Shown piece by piece: positions 17,556 through 26,500 of a DNA stretch of 64,000 nucleotides. Position 1 is the first letter of the stretch. Every line of letters starts with the position of its first letter. The DNA is taken from positions 3,348,001 to 3,412,000 of the forward strand of contig CP185379.1 of NCBI GenBank assembly GCA_049177215.1, written 5' to 3'. The translations under genes and the position numbers were made by a program. A model generated the notes under the pieces. That model worked only from the letters and a program-made list of their open reading frames with translations. It had not been told where the DNA came from and did no database searches. The DNA comes from Pollutiaquabacter aromativorans (GTDB taxonomy: Bacteria > Bacteroidota > Bacteroidia > AKYH767-A > 2013-40CM-41-45).

Positions 17556-19301
17556 ATGAAAACAAAATCAATCAAACTTCATTTTTCGAATATTTTAAGG
17601 GGGGGGGGATTTTCCCTTGTGTTATTGCTGTTGTCCCTCGGAGTCTCCGGACAATCCTTGGATGTGACATTTAACCCTTCCGTGTTCAATGGTGGATACC
17701 ATGTGAGTTGCAACGGAGCCAGTGATGGCACCCTGGAGGCGATCATCGTTGGCGGACAGCCGCCTTATTCTTTTCAGTGGTCAACGGGTGCATATACGAA
17801 GACCATTACCAACCTGGCAGCCGGTACATATTCTATTTCCGTTATTGATGCTGCGCAGGACACCATCACCAAGAGCTATACGCTGATTGCCTCGGAGGCC
17901 CTGACCGGATCGCTCGACGTTTCGACCTATGGAGGCGGGTTCAACGTTTCCGCGCAAGGGGCTGCCGACGGCTGGATCACCGCTGTCATCGGCGGCGGCG
18001 CGACGCCCTATACCTATCAGTGGAGCAATGGAGCCGAGACGGAGACGAATCACGACCTGCCGAGCGGATCGTATTCGGTGATTGTCCGGGATGTCAACCA
18101 ATGCCAGTTGCAACTGTCGACCAGTCTGACGCAGCCCACGCCTTTGCATATTGTCAGCATCACCAGTCCGCTGCACAACGGGTACAACCTCAGTTGCAAG
18201 AGCAGCGATGATGGCGCCATTGACCTGACGGTTTCCGGCGGTGTTGCGCCTTATACCTATCAATGGAGCAATGGAAATTTCACGCAGGACCTGGCAGACC
18301 TGAAAGCCGGCGAGTACACGGTGCTGGTCAAGGACCTGAACGGTGTTGGCGTAACGGCCAGTATCACGCTCACGCAACCCGGTTCAATCGAGGTGGAATT
18401 GACAGCCCCGACCTACCCCAACGGCCACCACACGACCTGTTACAACTGCTCCAACGGCAGTGTGACCACCACGGTCACCGGCGGGGTGATGCCGTACACC
18501 TATTCCTGGAACTCCGGCCAAAGCACCCAGAACCTCTCCAACCTCATGGCCGGCACATATGCAGTGCTGGTTACCGATGCCAACGGTTGCACCAAACCCG
18601 ACGTCAAGATCGACCTGACGGAGCCGGACCGGGATGATTGGACGATGATGGGGAATGCCAATAGTAATCCTGATTCTAATTTCATTGGGACGGTAGATTC
18701 CGCGGCCTTTACAATACGATCGAAGAATATTGACCGGATTAGAATTGATCCAACGGGTCAGATCGTATTGAATGGAACGATCAAGCTTGATTCGGTAAGC
18801 TCAGACAGTGTCAGAAGTGTTTTCGTTGACGCAAACGGTTATTTGAGGATTGATGATCCGGGAGGGGGCGGCATACAAATTTGTTCCAGACCCTCCTACG
18901 CCTTTTACAAGAAACTCTGCCCCACAGATGCGAACTACTACTTTTATGGAAGCTTCAATCCGCTGTCAAAACTCGTGATTGGCGACCCGCTTTCCTTGCC
19001 GGGTACCTATAAAATGTACGTGACTGGAGGCATCTTAACTGAAAAGTTAAGAATTGCAGATAAGACGTCCAGTTTTTGGGCAGATGACGTGTTTAATCTG
19101 GATTATGAATTGTTGAGCATTGCTGATTTGGAAAGATATGTACGGGATAATAGGCATCTCCCTGGAATACCAACTTCGAAAGACGTGGAAGAGGAAGGGA
19201 TCGACGTAGCCTCCATTCAAGGTAAATTACTCAGAAAAATAGAGGAGTTGCATTTATATATTATTCAGTTGGAGAGCAGAATAAAGGTGCTCGAAAAATA
19301 G
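17556..19301 (+). CDS. SprB-repeat surface protein with a C-terminal coiled-coil, tail-fibre-like domain
   Basis: A 581-residue protein: signal peptide (about 1-33), four SprB repeats (about 45-345, each with 'SCNGASDGTL...GGxxPYxYQWSNG...L.AGxYxVxVxD'), and a C-terminal part (about 370-581). The C-terminal part has 'FWADDVFNLDYELLSIADLE', 'NRHLPGIPTSKDV' and a closing coiled coil ('KIEELHLYIIQLESRI'), common at the end of Bacteroidota tail-fibre-like proteins. There is no T9SS tail. SprB repeats are known from gliding adhesins. A run of ten G (17599-17608) lies in the signal region. The SprB half is GC-rich and the rest AT-rich, suggesting a chimeric gene. It is first in an operon of three. 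Confidence 0.88.
   Translation: MKTKSIKLHFSNILRGGGFSLVLLLLSLGVSGQSLDVTFNPSVFNGGYHVSCNGASDGTLEAIIVGGQPPYSFQWSTGAYTKTITNLAAGTYSISVIDAAQDTITKSYTLIASEALTGSLDVSTYGGGFNVSAQGAADGWITAVIGGGATPYTYQWSNGAETETNHDLPSGSYSVIVRDVNQCQLQLSTSLTQPTPLHIVSITSPLHNGYNLSCKSSDDGAIDLTVSGGVAPYTYQWSNGNFTQDLADLKAGEYTVLVKDLNGVGVTASITLTQPGSIEVELTAPTYPNGHHTTCYNCSNGSVTTTVTGGVMPYTYSWNSGQSTQNLSNLMAGTYAVLVTDANGCTKPDVKIDLTEPDRDDWTMMGNANSNPDSNFIGTVDSAAFTIRSKNIDRIRIDPTGQIVLNGTIKLDSVSSDSVRSVFVDANGYLRIDDPGGGGIQICSRPSYAFYKKLCPTDANYYFYGSFNPLSKLVIGDPLSLPGTYKMYVTGGILTEKLRIADKTSSFWADDVFNLDYELLSIADLERYVRDNRHLPGIPTSKDVEEEGIDVASIQGKLLRKIEELHLYIIQLESRIKVLEK
17599..17608 (+). repeat. Poly-G tract (10 G) inside the adhesin signal region
   Basis: Ten consecutive G within codons 15-18 of the SprB-repeat gene. 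Loss or gain of one G would shift the frame before the mature protein, so the tract could switch expression on and off by slipped-strand mispairing. In this assembly the gene is in frame. Confidence 0.7.
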
Positions 19302-19309
19302 TGGCACTA

Positions 19310-20635
19310 ATGAAATTAATGCTCATGAAATTGTTTCAACCTGGGAATGTACTATTGCTGGTTTGTTTTCTGCTGGCTAGCCATATCACTTTCGCTGCCT
19401 GGACCCCAACAGGAAATGGGGTAGATGGTACAATACGGGATATGCTCGTGTTTGATGGAAAATTGTATGTAGCCGGCAACTTTGATTATTCCGGAGCTAA
19501 TCGAATAGATAAAGTAGCTTATTGGGATGGACAAGGATGGCATTCGCAATCAAGTGGCTTAGGTTTTTCTGGAGGCTCAAGTATCACATCGATCGAAGAA
19601 TTCAATGGTCAATTAGTAGCAGCTGGATATATAGATTCGGTTGATGGAGTTCCAGTTTCGAATGTTGTCATTTTCAATGGCACTTCATGGGAGCCACTTG
19701 GGGCAGGTTTTGACGATGTAGTTACGGATCTAGCAGTTTATCAGGATACACTTTTTGCAAGCGGTTATTTCGATCAATCGGGTGCGACTGCTATTCGGTT
19801 TTTGGCAAAATGGGATGGGGGATCATGGGTTGCGGTAGCGAATTACATCGATGACTATGTCTATACTCTTGCAGTTTGCGATACTGGTTTGCTTGTTGGT
19901 GGGCAGTTCACTTGGATCAATGGAGTTACTATGGGAAAAACTGCCCTGTATAGTTTAGGGAGATTTTATGCGCTTGGTCAAGGGTTTAACAACATAGTGA
20001 CAAGGCTAAGAGTTTGTGACGACACGCTTTACGCTTGTGGAAATTTTACTCCGGTTGGAATCAATACTTCAAGGGGAATTAGTAAATACTATAATAATGC
20101 GTGGAATCCCATGCCAAGTCCGGATAGTATTATATCGGGAATCTACGATGTAGTGAAGTTTAACCAGCATTTAATTGTTTGCGGGCATTTTGAGGTGCCG
20201 GAAGATATCGGTGTTTTAGAGAACCAACAGTACATGCCGGGCGGAGGAACCGATGGGATAGTCTATCGTCTTCTGGAGTACAATAACTTGCTTTATGCCG
20301 GAGGCGGATTTAGAAACATCGATTCAGTGCCGGCCATGTCTATTGCTTCCACAGCATCAGTCATGACGAACCTGTTTCCCGTATCTAATGCCGGTATCAA
20401 CATCTTGACATTTCCAAACCCTGCCGTTCAGGGACAAGACATTGTGTTGGAGATCCCGGCTCTCTGCTCTATTAGGAATGTGCATTTGCTCAATATCTCG
20501 GGTCACGAAATTCCTACGGATTTCTTCCTGGTCGAACCGAATAAGATCCGCTTCAGGATTTATGAAAGTGGTATGATGATAGTAAAAGTGAATGAGAAAA
20601 ATATACAATTTGTTAGAAAAATAATTGTTTTATGA
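19310..20635 (+). CDS. T9SS-secreted beta-propeller-like protein
   Basis: About 441 residues. The start is unclear: in-frame ATGs stand at 19310, 19319 and 19325, and a GTG overlaps the previous stop at 19301; all give the same signal peptide ending 'HITFAA'. The body has about six 45-residue repeats with 'YWDGQGWHSQSSGLG', 'VTDLAVYQDTLFASGYF' and 'LYxAGG.F' patterns, which looks like a propeller. The last 70 residues are a T9SS sorting domain ('TFPNPAVQGQDIV' to 'VRKIIVL'). It lies 8 bases after the SprB-repeat gene and overlaps the next gene by four bases. Low GC compared with the core genome. Confidence 0.85.
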   Translation: MKLMLMKLFQPGNVLLLVCFLLASHITFAAWTPTGNGVDGTIRDMLVFDGKLYVAGNFDYSGANRIDKVAYWDGQGWHSQSSGLGFSGGSSITSIEEFNGQLVAAGYIDSVDGVPVSNVVIFNGTSWEPLGAGFDDVVTDLAVYQDTLFASGYFDQSGATAIRFLAKWDGGSWVAVANYIDDYVYTLAVCDTGLLVGGQFTWINGVTMGKTALYSLGRFYALGQGFNNIVTRLRVCDDTLYACGNFTPVGINTSRGISKYYNNAWNPMPSPDSIISGIYDVVKFNQHLIVCGHFEVPEDIGVLENQQYMPGGGTDGIVYRLLEYNNLLYAGGGFRNIDSVPAMSIASTASVMTNLFPVSNAGINILTFPNPAVQGQDIVLEIPALCSIRNVHLLNISGHEIPTDFFLVEPNKIRFRIYESGMMIVKVNEKNIQFVRKIIVL

Positions 20636-22833
20636 AAGGAACAATACTCTTTTTATGTGTGGTGTTTTATCCCATCTTCAATTTGAAGTCGCAAGATGTC
20701 GTCAATAACTATATTGATTGGACAGGAATAAATCATGATGATTATGCACGCCCATATGGTATTTATGACGGCGGATATTTTCGACGACTATATGGCTATG
20801 AAGGCGAGTTTTTAATCACAGCGGAACAATTGCCATGGGCCGATCCGAATAGATTTTTAGGTAATCTTGCCGCCATCGACATTAATAACTTGATAATGAC
20901 ATTTGATATAGAGCTTGTTTCATTTCCGTTTTCAATGGATTGTGCATTCGAGCCTGGATGTAATGATGGAGGTAGCCTGAGAATATTGGATGTCCCATCA
21001 GACGGACTTTATAACCCTTTGTATAATAGATGGGATTACTCGGTCAGTTTGCCAACAAATGCGAGTGGATTGTATAACAAGATCCAAAGTAAGGTTTTTG
21101 AAAGACAATATGGGCCTGCCGGAGAACTTCTATTTGCAATGAATGATCAAAGTATCCCCCTTGTCCTCTCTTCCGTTGGATTTGTCAGGCCAGGATTTGA
21201 TATTAGTAGATTGGTAATTCCTCATTCCGTTTTAAAAATAACTATATCAGTACATTGCGGGCAGTTTGCAACTGATCCGGTGCTCGATCAGTTTAATTTA
21301 TATGTTGATCTAACTCGAGGTATGATGCGTAGATATCCCTTTACAGTATCCAATTCATCAGTTTCTCCATCACCATCGCAGTATGATGTAACCATCAGAC
21401 CAGTAATTTGTCAACCTCTAAGTAGTGCTTCATCATATACGGATGCGCCTTTTTGTGAATATAGTATATATGATCCTTCATCCACTTGCGATAGCTACTC
21501 AAGTATCAAAGGAGATGTTTGCAATATGCATCCCTTTGTTCCGGCAGACGATGACTTCTGTCAAATATTATATAATGCGTATGCTGATGTTCGGTCAGTT
21601 AATGATATATTTGAGTATAATCCTGGACCTGGATCGAGATATGTTGAACATTTGTCAATACCTGATAGATCAATAATTGTTTCAACGGGTATAAGGGACG
21701 CCTCTGGAAAAGCTCCTAGTGGATTTGAAAATGTTGGAGGTGTTTGGCAAGCGCAAAATGCCCCGATAGTGCATCAATATACCGTTAATCGGAACATTGA
21801 CTTAACTAAAATAAACCCATCAGAAATGGTTATTTATAATCCTTCGGAGGTTTCCATTTCAGCTAACAATTTGACCTTTCCAAGTGGCTACACGTTTAAG
21901 ACTATTTCAGGCACTTATCCTTTTCTGCCAGATTTATTGCAGCAGAGTGCCGATCCATTGAATGGTGGGCCATATAATACTACGGATCCCTATTCGCCAA
22001 ATTATATTTCGAAACTCCCCAATCAAACGGATTTGTTTGTTGATTTTAATAGCACAGGAAGTTATCCTACCCAAGATCATCGCTATAGTTCCATTTATCA
22101 TATTGAATCGAACGCCAAAGTAACCATCGAACCTTGCGTAAGCTTATACGATATGGTATTCGATGTAAAGCCAAATTCGGAGTTGTATTTTCAGAATTGG
22201 ACTACTAACCAGAAGAATATTAACCGTTACAAGATAGATTTCAACGGAGGAAAAGTAAGAAAAGGAGCACCCCAATGGAAATTTCAGAATAATACTGTGG
22301 CCGATAGAATATTGGCATGGGACTCCGAATCCTTTATCTTGGCAGGCCGCTATGTGGATCCCGGATCGACGCATGGAAATTATGTCCTGGAGTCGGGGTC
22401 TCAGACCTTATTTAAGGCAAATGATTATATTGAATTGGAGCATGGCTTTGAAGCGAAGGAAGGGAGCGAGTTCTATGCTTCAATTGATAATGTAAATTTG
22501 GGAATTTGTGCGCCAGCACCTCCCCAGCGATTGAAAGGACCAGACTCCAGAACACCCTTAGGTCAAAAGGACGCCACTTCTGTTGAGATTACACCGAATC
22601 CGGCGGTGGGTAATGCCTATTTGATCTTAGACTTGAAGGAAAAGGCAATGGTAGCGGTTAAGATATTTGATAATCTAGGTCATTTATTGTGGACGGAAGG
22701 ATCAAGTGTTCCATTAATGGCTGGAAAGTATCAGTATAAGATGGATTTAAGTTCATTCTTACCCGGAGTTTATTATATCAGCGTATTTTGTGGGGAGGAG
22801 TTGTTTTCAAGGAAAGTGGTTAAGATTGATTGA
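20632..22833 (+). CDS. T9SS-secreted protein with a 3-coathanger-stack-like region
   Basis: A 733-residue protein with a signal peptide (1-20, ending 'NLKSQ'), a long region I do not recognise (about 25-540), and a stretch near 590-625 reading 'LFKANDYIELEHGFEAKEGS'. That stretch matches the 'GFxAxxGSxFxAxI' signature of 3-coathanger stack domains. A T9SS sorting domain follows ('ITPNPAVGNAYLI' to 'SRKVVKID'). Its ATG overlaps the preceding stop as ATGA, which indicates translational coupling. The three genes of this AT-rich operon likely build one surface structure (inference). A weak hairpin (22832-22857) follows the stop. Confidence 0.85.
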   Translation: MKGTILFLCVVFYPIFNLKSQDVVNNYIDWTGINHDDYARPYGIYDGGYFRRLYGYEGEFLITAEQLPWADPNRFLGNLAAIDINNLIMTFDIELVSFPFSMDCAFEPGCNDGGSLRILDVPSDGLYNPLYNRWDYSVSLPTNASGLYNKIQSKVFERQYGPAGELLFAMNDQSIPLVLSSVGFVRPGFDISRLVIPHSVLKITISVHCGQFATDPVLDQFNLYVDLTRGMMRRYPFTVSNSSVSPSPSQYDVTIRPVICQPLSSASSYTDAPFCEYSIYDPSSTCDSYSSIKGDVCNMHPFVPADDDFCQILYNAYADVRSVNDIFEYNPGPGSRYVEHLSIPDRSIIVSTGIRDASGKAPSGFENVGGVWQAQNAPIVHQYTVNRNIDLTKINPSEMVIYNPSEVSISANNLTFPSGYTFKTISGTYPFLPDLLQQSADPLNGGPYNTTDPYSPNYISKLPNQTDLFVDFNSTGSYPTQDHRYSSIYHIESNAKVTIEPCVSLYDMVFDVKPNSELYFQNWTTNQKNINRYKIDFNGGKVRKGAPQWKFQNNTVADRILAWDSESFILAGRYVDPGSTHGNYVLESGSQTLFKANDYIELEHGFEAKEGSEFYASIDNVNLGICAPAPPQRLKGPDSRTPLGQKDATSVEITPNPAVGNAYLILDLKEKAMVAVKIFDNLGHLLWTEGSSVPLMAGKYQYKMDLSSFLPGVYYISVFCGEELFSRKVVKID

Positions 22834-23258
22834 AACTGATGAAATGATTTCAGTTTCCTTTGGATGAATGGGCTTCCCAAATTTTATTTTTTATAGACAA
22901 TTTTTGGAGTTAACACAGGGTGTTATTGTTGGCTGACCTGCTCAGCCGTTAATTGAAGATGATACGCCCCACAAGATAGCATCCCTATAAACTAATCTAT
23001 TAACAAAGCGTAAGCGAAAATCAAAGTTAATAGAGGTTCAGATTGTGGCCATCCTGGCGCAGTATGAACAAGGTGTTAAGGTGACTTTGCGGGGGTGAAG
23101 CCGAAACGATGCGAACAATTTCGGCAGAAGATCGCAAGGGTATACTGCATCAATAATTACGGACTAGATTCATGGTAATCTGCTGTAATTGCAATTTATC
23201 GCCATGCTGCCAAGCGGGCGGAAACGGTGGTGATGGGCCACAGATACGATGTAAATTG
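22834..23258. other. Gene-free AT-rich region with transposase debris
   Basis: About 425 bases between two convergent genes. Besides a weak hairpin right after the stop codon and an IS3-type remnant (given separately), I see nothing functional. Codon-like stretches to about 23,240 may be more transposase debris but are not recognisable. Confidence 0.5.
23006..23098 (+). pseudogene. IS3-family OrfA transposase remnant
   Basis: A 30-codon frame ending in TGA reads 'KLIEVQIVAILAQYEQGVKV', which closely matches the N-terminal helix-turn-helix start of IS3-family OrfA proteins. The rest of OrfA and all of OrfB are missing or decayed. It sits at the 3' edge of the AT-rich surface operon, in line with that operon being acquired. 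Confidence 0.5.
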
Positions 23259-23296
23259 AATAACAAAGGCCGGTAATGGTACCGGCCCTTGTTATT
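23259..23296. terminator. Bidirectional terminator hairpin
   Basis: GGCCGGTA (23268-23275) pairs with TACCGGCC (23280-23287), and the flanking AATAACAA/TTGTTATT extend the stem. It lies 18 bases beyond the stop of the EF-G-like gene on the minus strand. Confidence 0.75.
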
Positions 23297-23314
23297 GCAT
23301 ACAGGAATAATAGC

Positions 23315-25441
23315 TCAATGTTGCTCCGTCGCCTTGTATCCTTCGGCGAGTTTGCGTTGAATTTCGCCGGGGACGGGCGCATATTCGAGAAATTTTCCGG
23401 AGTAGCTGCCGCGGCCCTGTGTGATGGAGCGTAAGGAGGTGGAGTACTTGTCGAGTTCCGCCAGGGGCGCGCGGGCTTTGATGACCTGGTACTTGCCTTT
23501 GCTGTCCATGCCGAGGATGATCGAGCGCCGGCCTTGGAGGTCGGTGACCACGTCGCCCATCAGTTCTTCGGGCACCATGACTTCGATCTCGTACACCGGC
23601 TCGAGGATGCGCGGCTCGGCCTGGTGGAAGGCTTCCTTGAAGGCCATCATGCCGGCGATCTTGAAGGAGATGTCGTTGGAGTCGACGGGATGCATCTTGC
23701 CGTCGTACACGATCACGCGGATGTCGCGCACGTAGGAGCCCGTCACCGGACCTTCGTGCATCTTTTCCATGATGCCTTTCTGGATCGACGGGATGAACCG
23801 CTGGTCGATCACGCCGCCGACGATGCAATTGTAGAAGACCAGCTTACCGCCCCAGGGCAGGTCGAGTACTTCCTTGTCGCGTACGTGGTGCTCGTGCGGT
23901 TCCGGCATGCCGTCGTGGTAGGGTTCGATCTTGAGGTACACTTCTCCGAACTGACCGGCGCCGCCGCTTTGCTTCTTGTGCCGGTACGAGGCCATCGAGG
24001 CTTTCACGATGGTCTCGCGGTAGGGGATGCGCGGCTTCTCGAATTCCACGGCGAGGTGATAGACCTTTTCCAGCCGCCATTTCGTGACGGCCAGGTGCAA
24101 TTCGCCCTGTGAACCCAACAACACCTGCTTGAGTTCGCGGTTGTAGTCGACTTCCAGGGTCGGATCTTCCTGGTGGATCTCCTGCAGGACGGTGCCGAGT
24201 TTTTCGTCGTCGGCCTTGTTCTTCGCCACGATGGCGGTTTGCAGGCGCGGTGCCGGGAAGTGGATCGGGTCGAATTGGAAATCCTTGCCCGCTGCGCAGA
24301 GCGTGTGGTTGGTCAGCGTGTCTTTCAACTTGAGCGTCGCGCCGATGTCGCCGGCCACCAGCTTGTTGATGGCGTTGCGGTTCTTGCCGTCCATGATGAA
24401 GAGCTGGTTGAGGCGCTCCGTATGGCCGGTGATGGGATTGTACAATTCATCGCCCGTGTTGATCTCACCCGACATGACCTTGAAGAAGGTGAGCTTGCCC
24501 AGGTGCGGTTCGATCAGGGTCTTGAAGACGAAGAGCGCCTTGGGTCCTTTCGGATCGCAGGCGAGTTCGCCGTCATTTTCGAGTTTCTCGGGTAACAGTT
24601 CGGTAGCGGAAGGAGCCACGTTGTCGATGAAGCCCATGAGTCGGCCGCTGCCCATGTCGCGCTTGGCGGAGAGGCAGAAGACCGGGTACACGTCGTGGTG
24701 CAGCATGCCGAGCTTGAGCCCCTGGCGGAGTTCGTCTTCGTCGAGGTTACCCTTTTCAAAATAGGTAGCCATGAGTTGCTCGTCGTTCTCGGCGGCCTTC
24801 TCGACGAGTTCGTTGTGGAGCCGGTTGGCTTTTTCCATTTCCTCCGCGGGAATGGGCAGCTTTTCGGGTTTGCCGCCGGTGGCCGGATAGCGGTACATCG
24901 TCATCTTGAGCAGGTCGATGATCGCGTTGAAGCCTTCGCCCGTCTTGACGGGATATTGCATCAGGGTGATCGCCTTGCCGAATCGCTCCTGCGCCTGGCG
25001 GACGGTCTCGTCGAAGTCGGCTTTCTGGTGATCGAGGTGGTTGACGGCGAACAGGATCGGTTTCTGGAATTTTTCGACGTAGTTCCAGATGAGTTCGGAA
25101 CCGATCTCGACGCCGTTCTCGGCGTTTAGTAACATCACCGCCGTATCGGCGACCCGCAGTGCGGCGATGACCTCACCGATGAAGTCGTCGAGGCCGGGTG
25201 TGTCGATGATGTTGATCTTATAGTCTTTCCACTCGGTGTGCATCGAGGTCGCGTAGACCGAGTTGCCGCGTTCGTGTTCGATCTCGTGGTAATCGGAGAC
25301 GGTGTTCTTCTCTTCGACGGTGCCGCGACGGTTGATCAGTCCGGCCTCGAAGAGCATGGCTTCAGATAACGTCGTCTTGCCGGACTTGGGTGCGCCGACA
25401 AGCACGACGTTCTTGATGTGTTTGTCATCATAAACTTTCAT
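23315..25441 (-). CDS. Elongation factor G-like GTPase paralogue (EF-G2 type) with altered GTPase motifs
   Basis: A 708-residue protein with the full EF-G domain order: G domain (about 8-280), domain II (300-385), III (400-475), IV (480-600) and V (605-690). The P-loop G16-x4-G21-K22-T23 is normal. Two other motifs are changed. Switch II reads DTPGLDD (80-86), where translocating EF-G has DTPGHVD, so the catalytic His is Leu. The guanine motif NKxD is NHLD (134-137). Bacteroides thetaiotaomicron EF-G2 has been described as a paralogue lacking GTPase activity that helps under starvation; this protein may be of that kind (inference). The gene stands alone. It is not the housekeeping fusA, which would sit with rpsL and rpsG. 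Confidence 0.88.
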   Translation of the reverse strand: MKVYDDKHIKNVVLVGAPKSGKTTLSEAMLFEAGLINRRGTVEEKNTVSDYHEIEHERGNSVYATSMHTEWKDYKINIIDTPGLDDFIGEVIAALRVADTAVMLLNAENGVEIGSELIWNYVEKFQKPILFAVNHLDHQKADFDETVRQAQERFGKAITLMQYPVKTGEGFNAIIDLLKMTMYRYPATGGKPEKLPIPAEEMEKANRLHNELVEKAAENDEQLMATYFEKGNLDEDELRQGLKLGMLHHDVYPVFCLSAKRDMGSGRLMGFIDNVAPSATELLPEKLENDGELACDPKGPKALFVFKTLIEPHLGKLTFFKVMSGEINTGDELYNPITGHTERLNQLFIMDGKNRNAINKLVAGDIGATLKLKDTLTNHTLCAAGKDFQFDPIHFPAPRLQTAIVAKNKADDEKLGTVLQEIHQEDPTLEVDYNRELKQVLLGSQGELHLAVTKWRLEKVYHLAVEFEKPRIPYRETIVKASMASYRHKKQSGGAGQFGEVYLKIEPYHDGMPEPHEHHVRDKEVLDLPWGGKLVFYNCIVGGVIDQRFIPSIQKGIMEKMHEGPVTGSYVRDIRVIVYDGKMHPVDSNDISFKIAGMMAFKEAFHQAEPRILEPVYEIEVMVPEELMGDVVTDLQGRRSIILGMDSKGKYQVIKARAPLAELDKYSTSLRSITQGRGSYSGKFLEYAPVPGEIQRKLAEGYKATEQH

Positions 25442-25710
25442 GGCGAGTGCTTTTTAATATTGCATATGGATGTGGAAGAGCAAAGTGGGAGCAGGGCCCG
25501 GATAAAACGAGAACCGGGTCATGGTGAGTGGCCTGAAAAAGCTGGCGAAAAAAAGCCGGGCCGTGTATTCATGGGTGATCAGGTTAACATCCCTACTTTC
25601 CTCACTTCCCTTGATTCCCTAACTGCACCTTAAATTTAAGCTAAAAGGGGTATGCGCAGCAACTGATAAAAGTCAGGAAAATCGGGGGATTTGGGGGATT
25701 TTGGTCTTGT

Positions 25711-25995
25711 TAGCGAATAGCCAATAGCGAACAGCGAATAGAGCTTGTTTGGGGTTCCGAGTTTCGAGTTTCGAGTTTCCGGTTGTTGAATTGACACCGG
25801 AGATGCGTGCTCACCTACACTCAAATATCAGAAAACAGGCTCGGGGTTCTTGATTTGGCCTGTTATCGTTAAGTATTCAAACATGAAAATCCTGTCATGC
25901 GCATGGCACACGCTCTAAGGCAAAAGTGTGATCAATGCAGAAAGGTTCCCCATGCACACCACCACTATTCGCTATTCGCTATTGGCTATTCGCTA
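25711..25995. mobile_element. MITE-like element with 31-bp terminal inverted repeats
   Basis: The 31 bases at 25711-25741 match the reverse complement of 25965-25995 at 30 of 31 positions. The interior (223 bases) has no gene; it includes a triple 'GAGTTTC' run at 25759-25779. The termini themselves are built from GCGAATAGC-type words. No transposase lies inside, so it would need one in trans. The rest of the gap (25442-25710 and 25996-26043) shows nothing I can name. Confidence 0.55.
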
Positions 25996-26043
25996 AACTT
26001 CCGCCAGTGACCAAAGTCACCGGCAGTTATTCCCGGACTGACT

Positions 26044-26051
26044 TATCTTTG
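26044..26051 (+). promoter_or_regulatory. Candidate -7 promoter element before the DUF983 gene
   Basis: TATCTTTG matches the Bacteroidota -7 consensus TAnnTTTG exactly and lies 8 bases before the ATG at 26060, so the leader would be very short. I see no clear -33 TTTG partner. Confidence 0.35.
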
Positions 26052-26059
26052 TCCACACA

Positions 26060-26458
26060 ATGGCTCATCCTCCCCGCCCCAATTTGTTTCTCTCGATCGC
26101 CGGTATGAAGTGTCCGGCTTGTCGGGAACATTCCGTTTTTACGCATCCGAACGCTTACGACCTGAAGCATGTGGGCGATATGCCTGCCACTTGTCCGGTC
26201 TGCGGGCAGGACCTTCGCGTGGAGCCCGGTTTTTATTTCGGTGCCGCGTATGTGAGCTATGCGCTGATGGTCGGCTTGATGATCATCACCGCCGCGATCT
26301 TCTACCTGGTGATGGGTGGCATCGGCGATTACATCTGGACCTTCCTGGGGATCGCCACGGCCGTCGCGATCCTGACCACGCCGCTGGTGTTCCGGTATTC
26401 GCGCGTGATCTTTCTTTACATCTGCGTCAAGTACAAAGGCGTGCCTTCGCGTCGATGA
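26060..26458 (+). CDS. DUF983 family zinc-ribbon membrane protein
   Basis: A 132-residue protein with two CxxC pairs (C18, C21 and C45, C48) forming a zinc-ribbon-like head, followed by 'EPGFYFGAAYVSYALMV' and two membrane helices (about 62-85 and 90-112). This order and the 'EPGFYFGA' signature are diagnostic of DUF983. The function of the family is unknown. The gene is followed after 42 bases by a CHAD-like gene on the same strand. Confidence 0.88.
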   Translation: MAHPPRPNLFLSIAGMKCPACREHSVFTHPNAYDLKHVGDMPATCPVCGQDLRVEPGFYFGAAYVSYALMVGLMIITAAIFYLVMGGIGDYIWTFLGIATAVAILTTPLVFRYSRVIFLYICVKYKGVPSRR

Positions 26459-26500
26459 GGCTGGGGTTCCTTTCGTATCTTGGAATGCGAAACGAACGTC

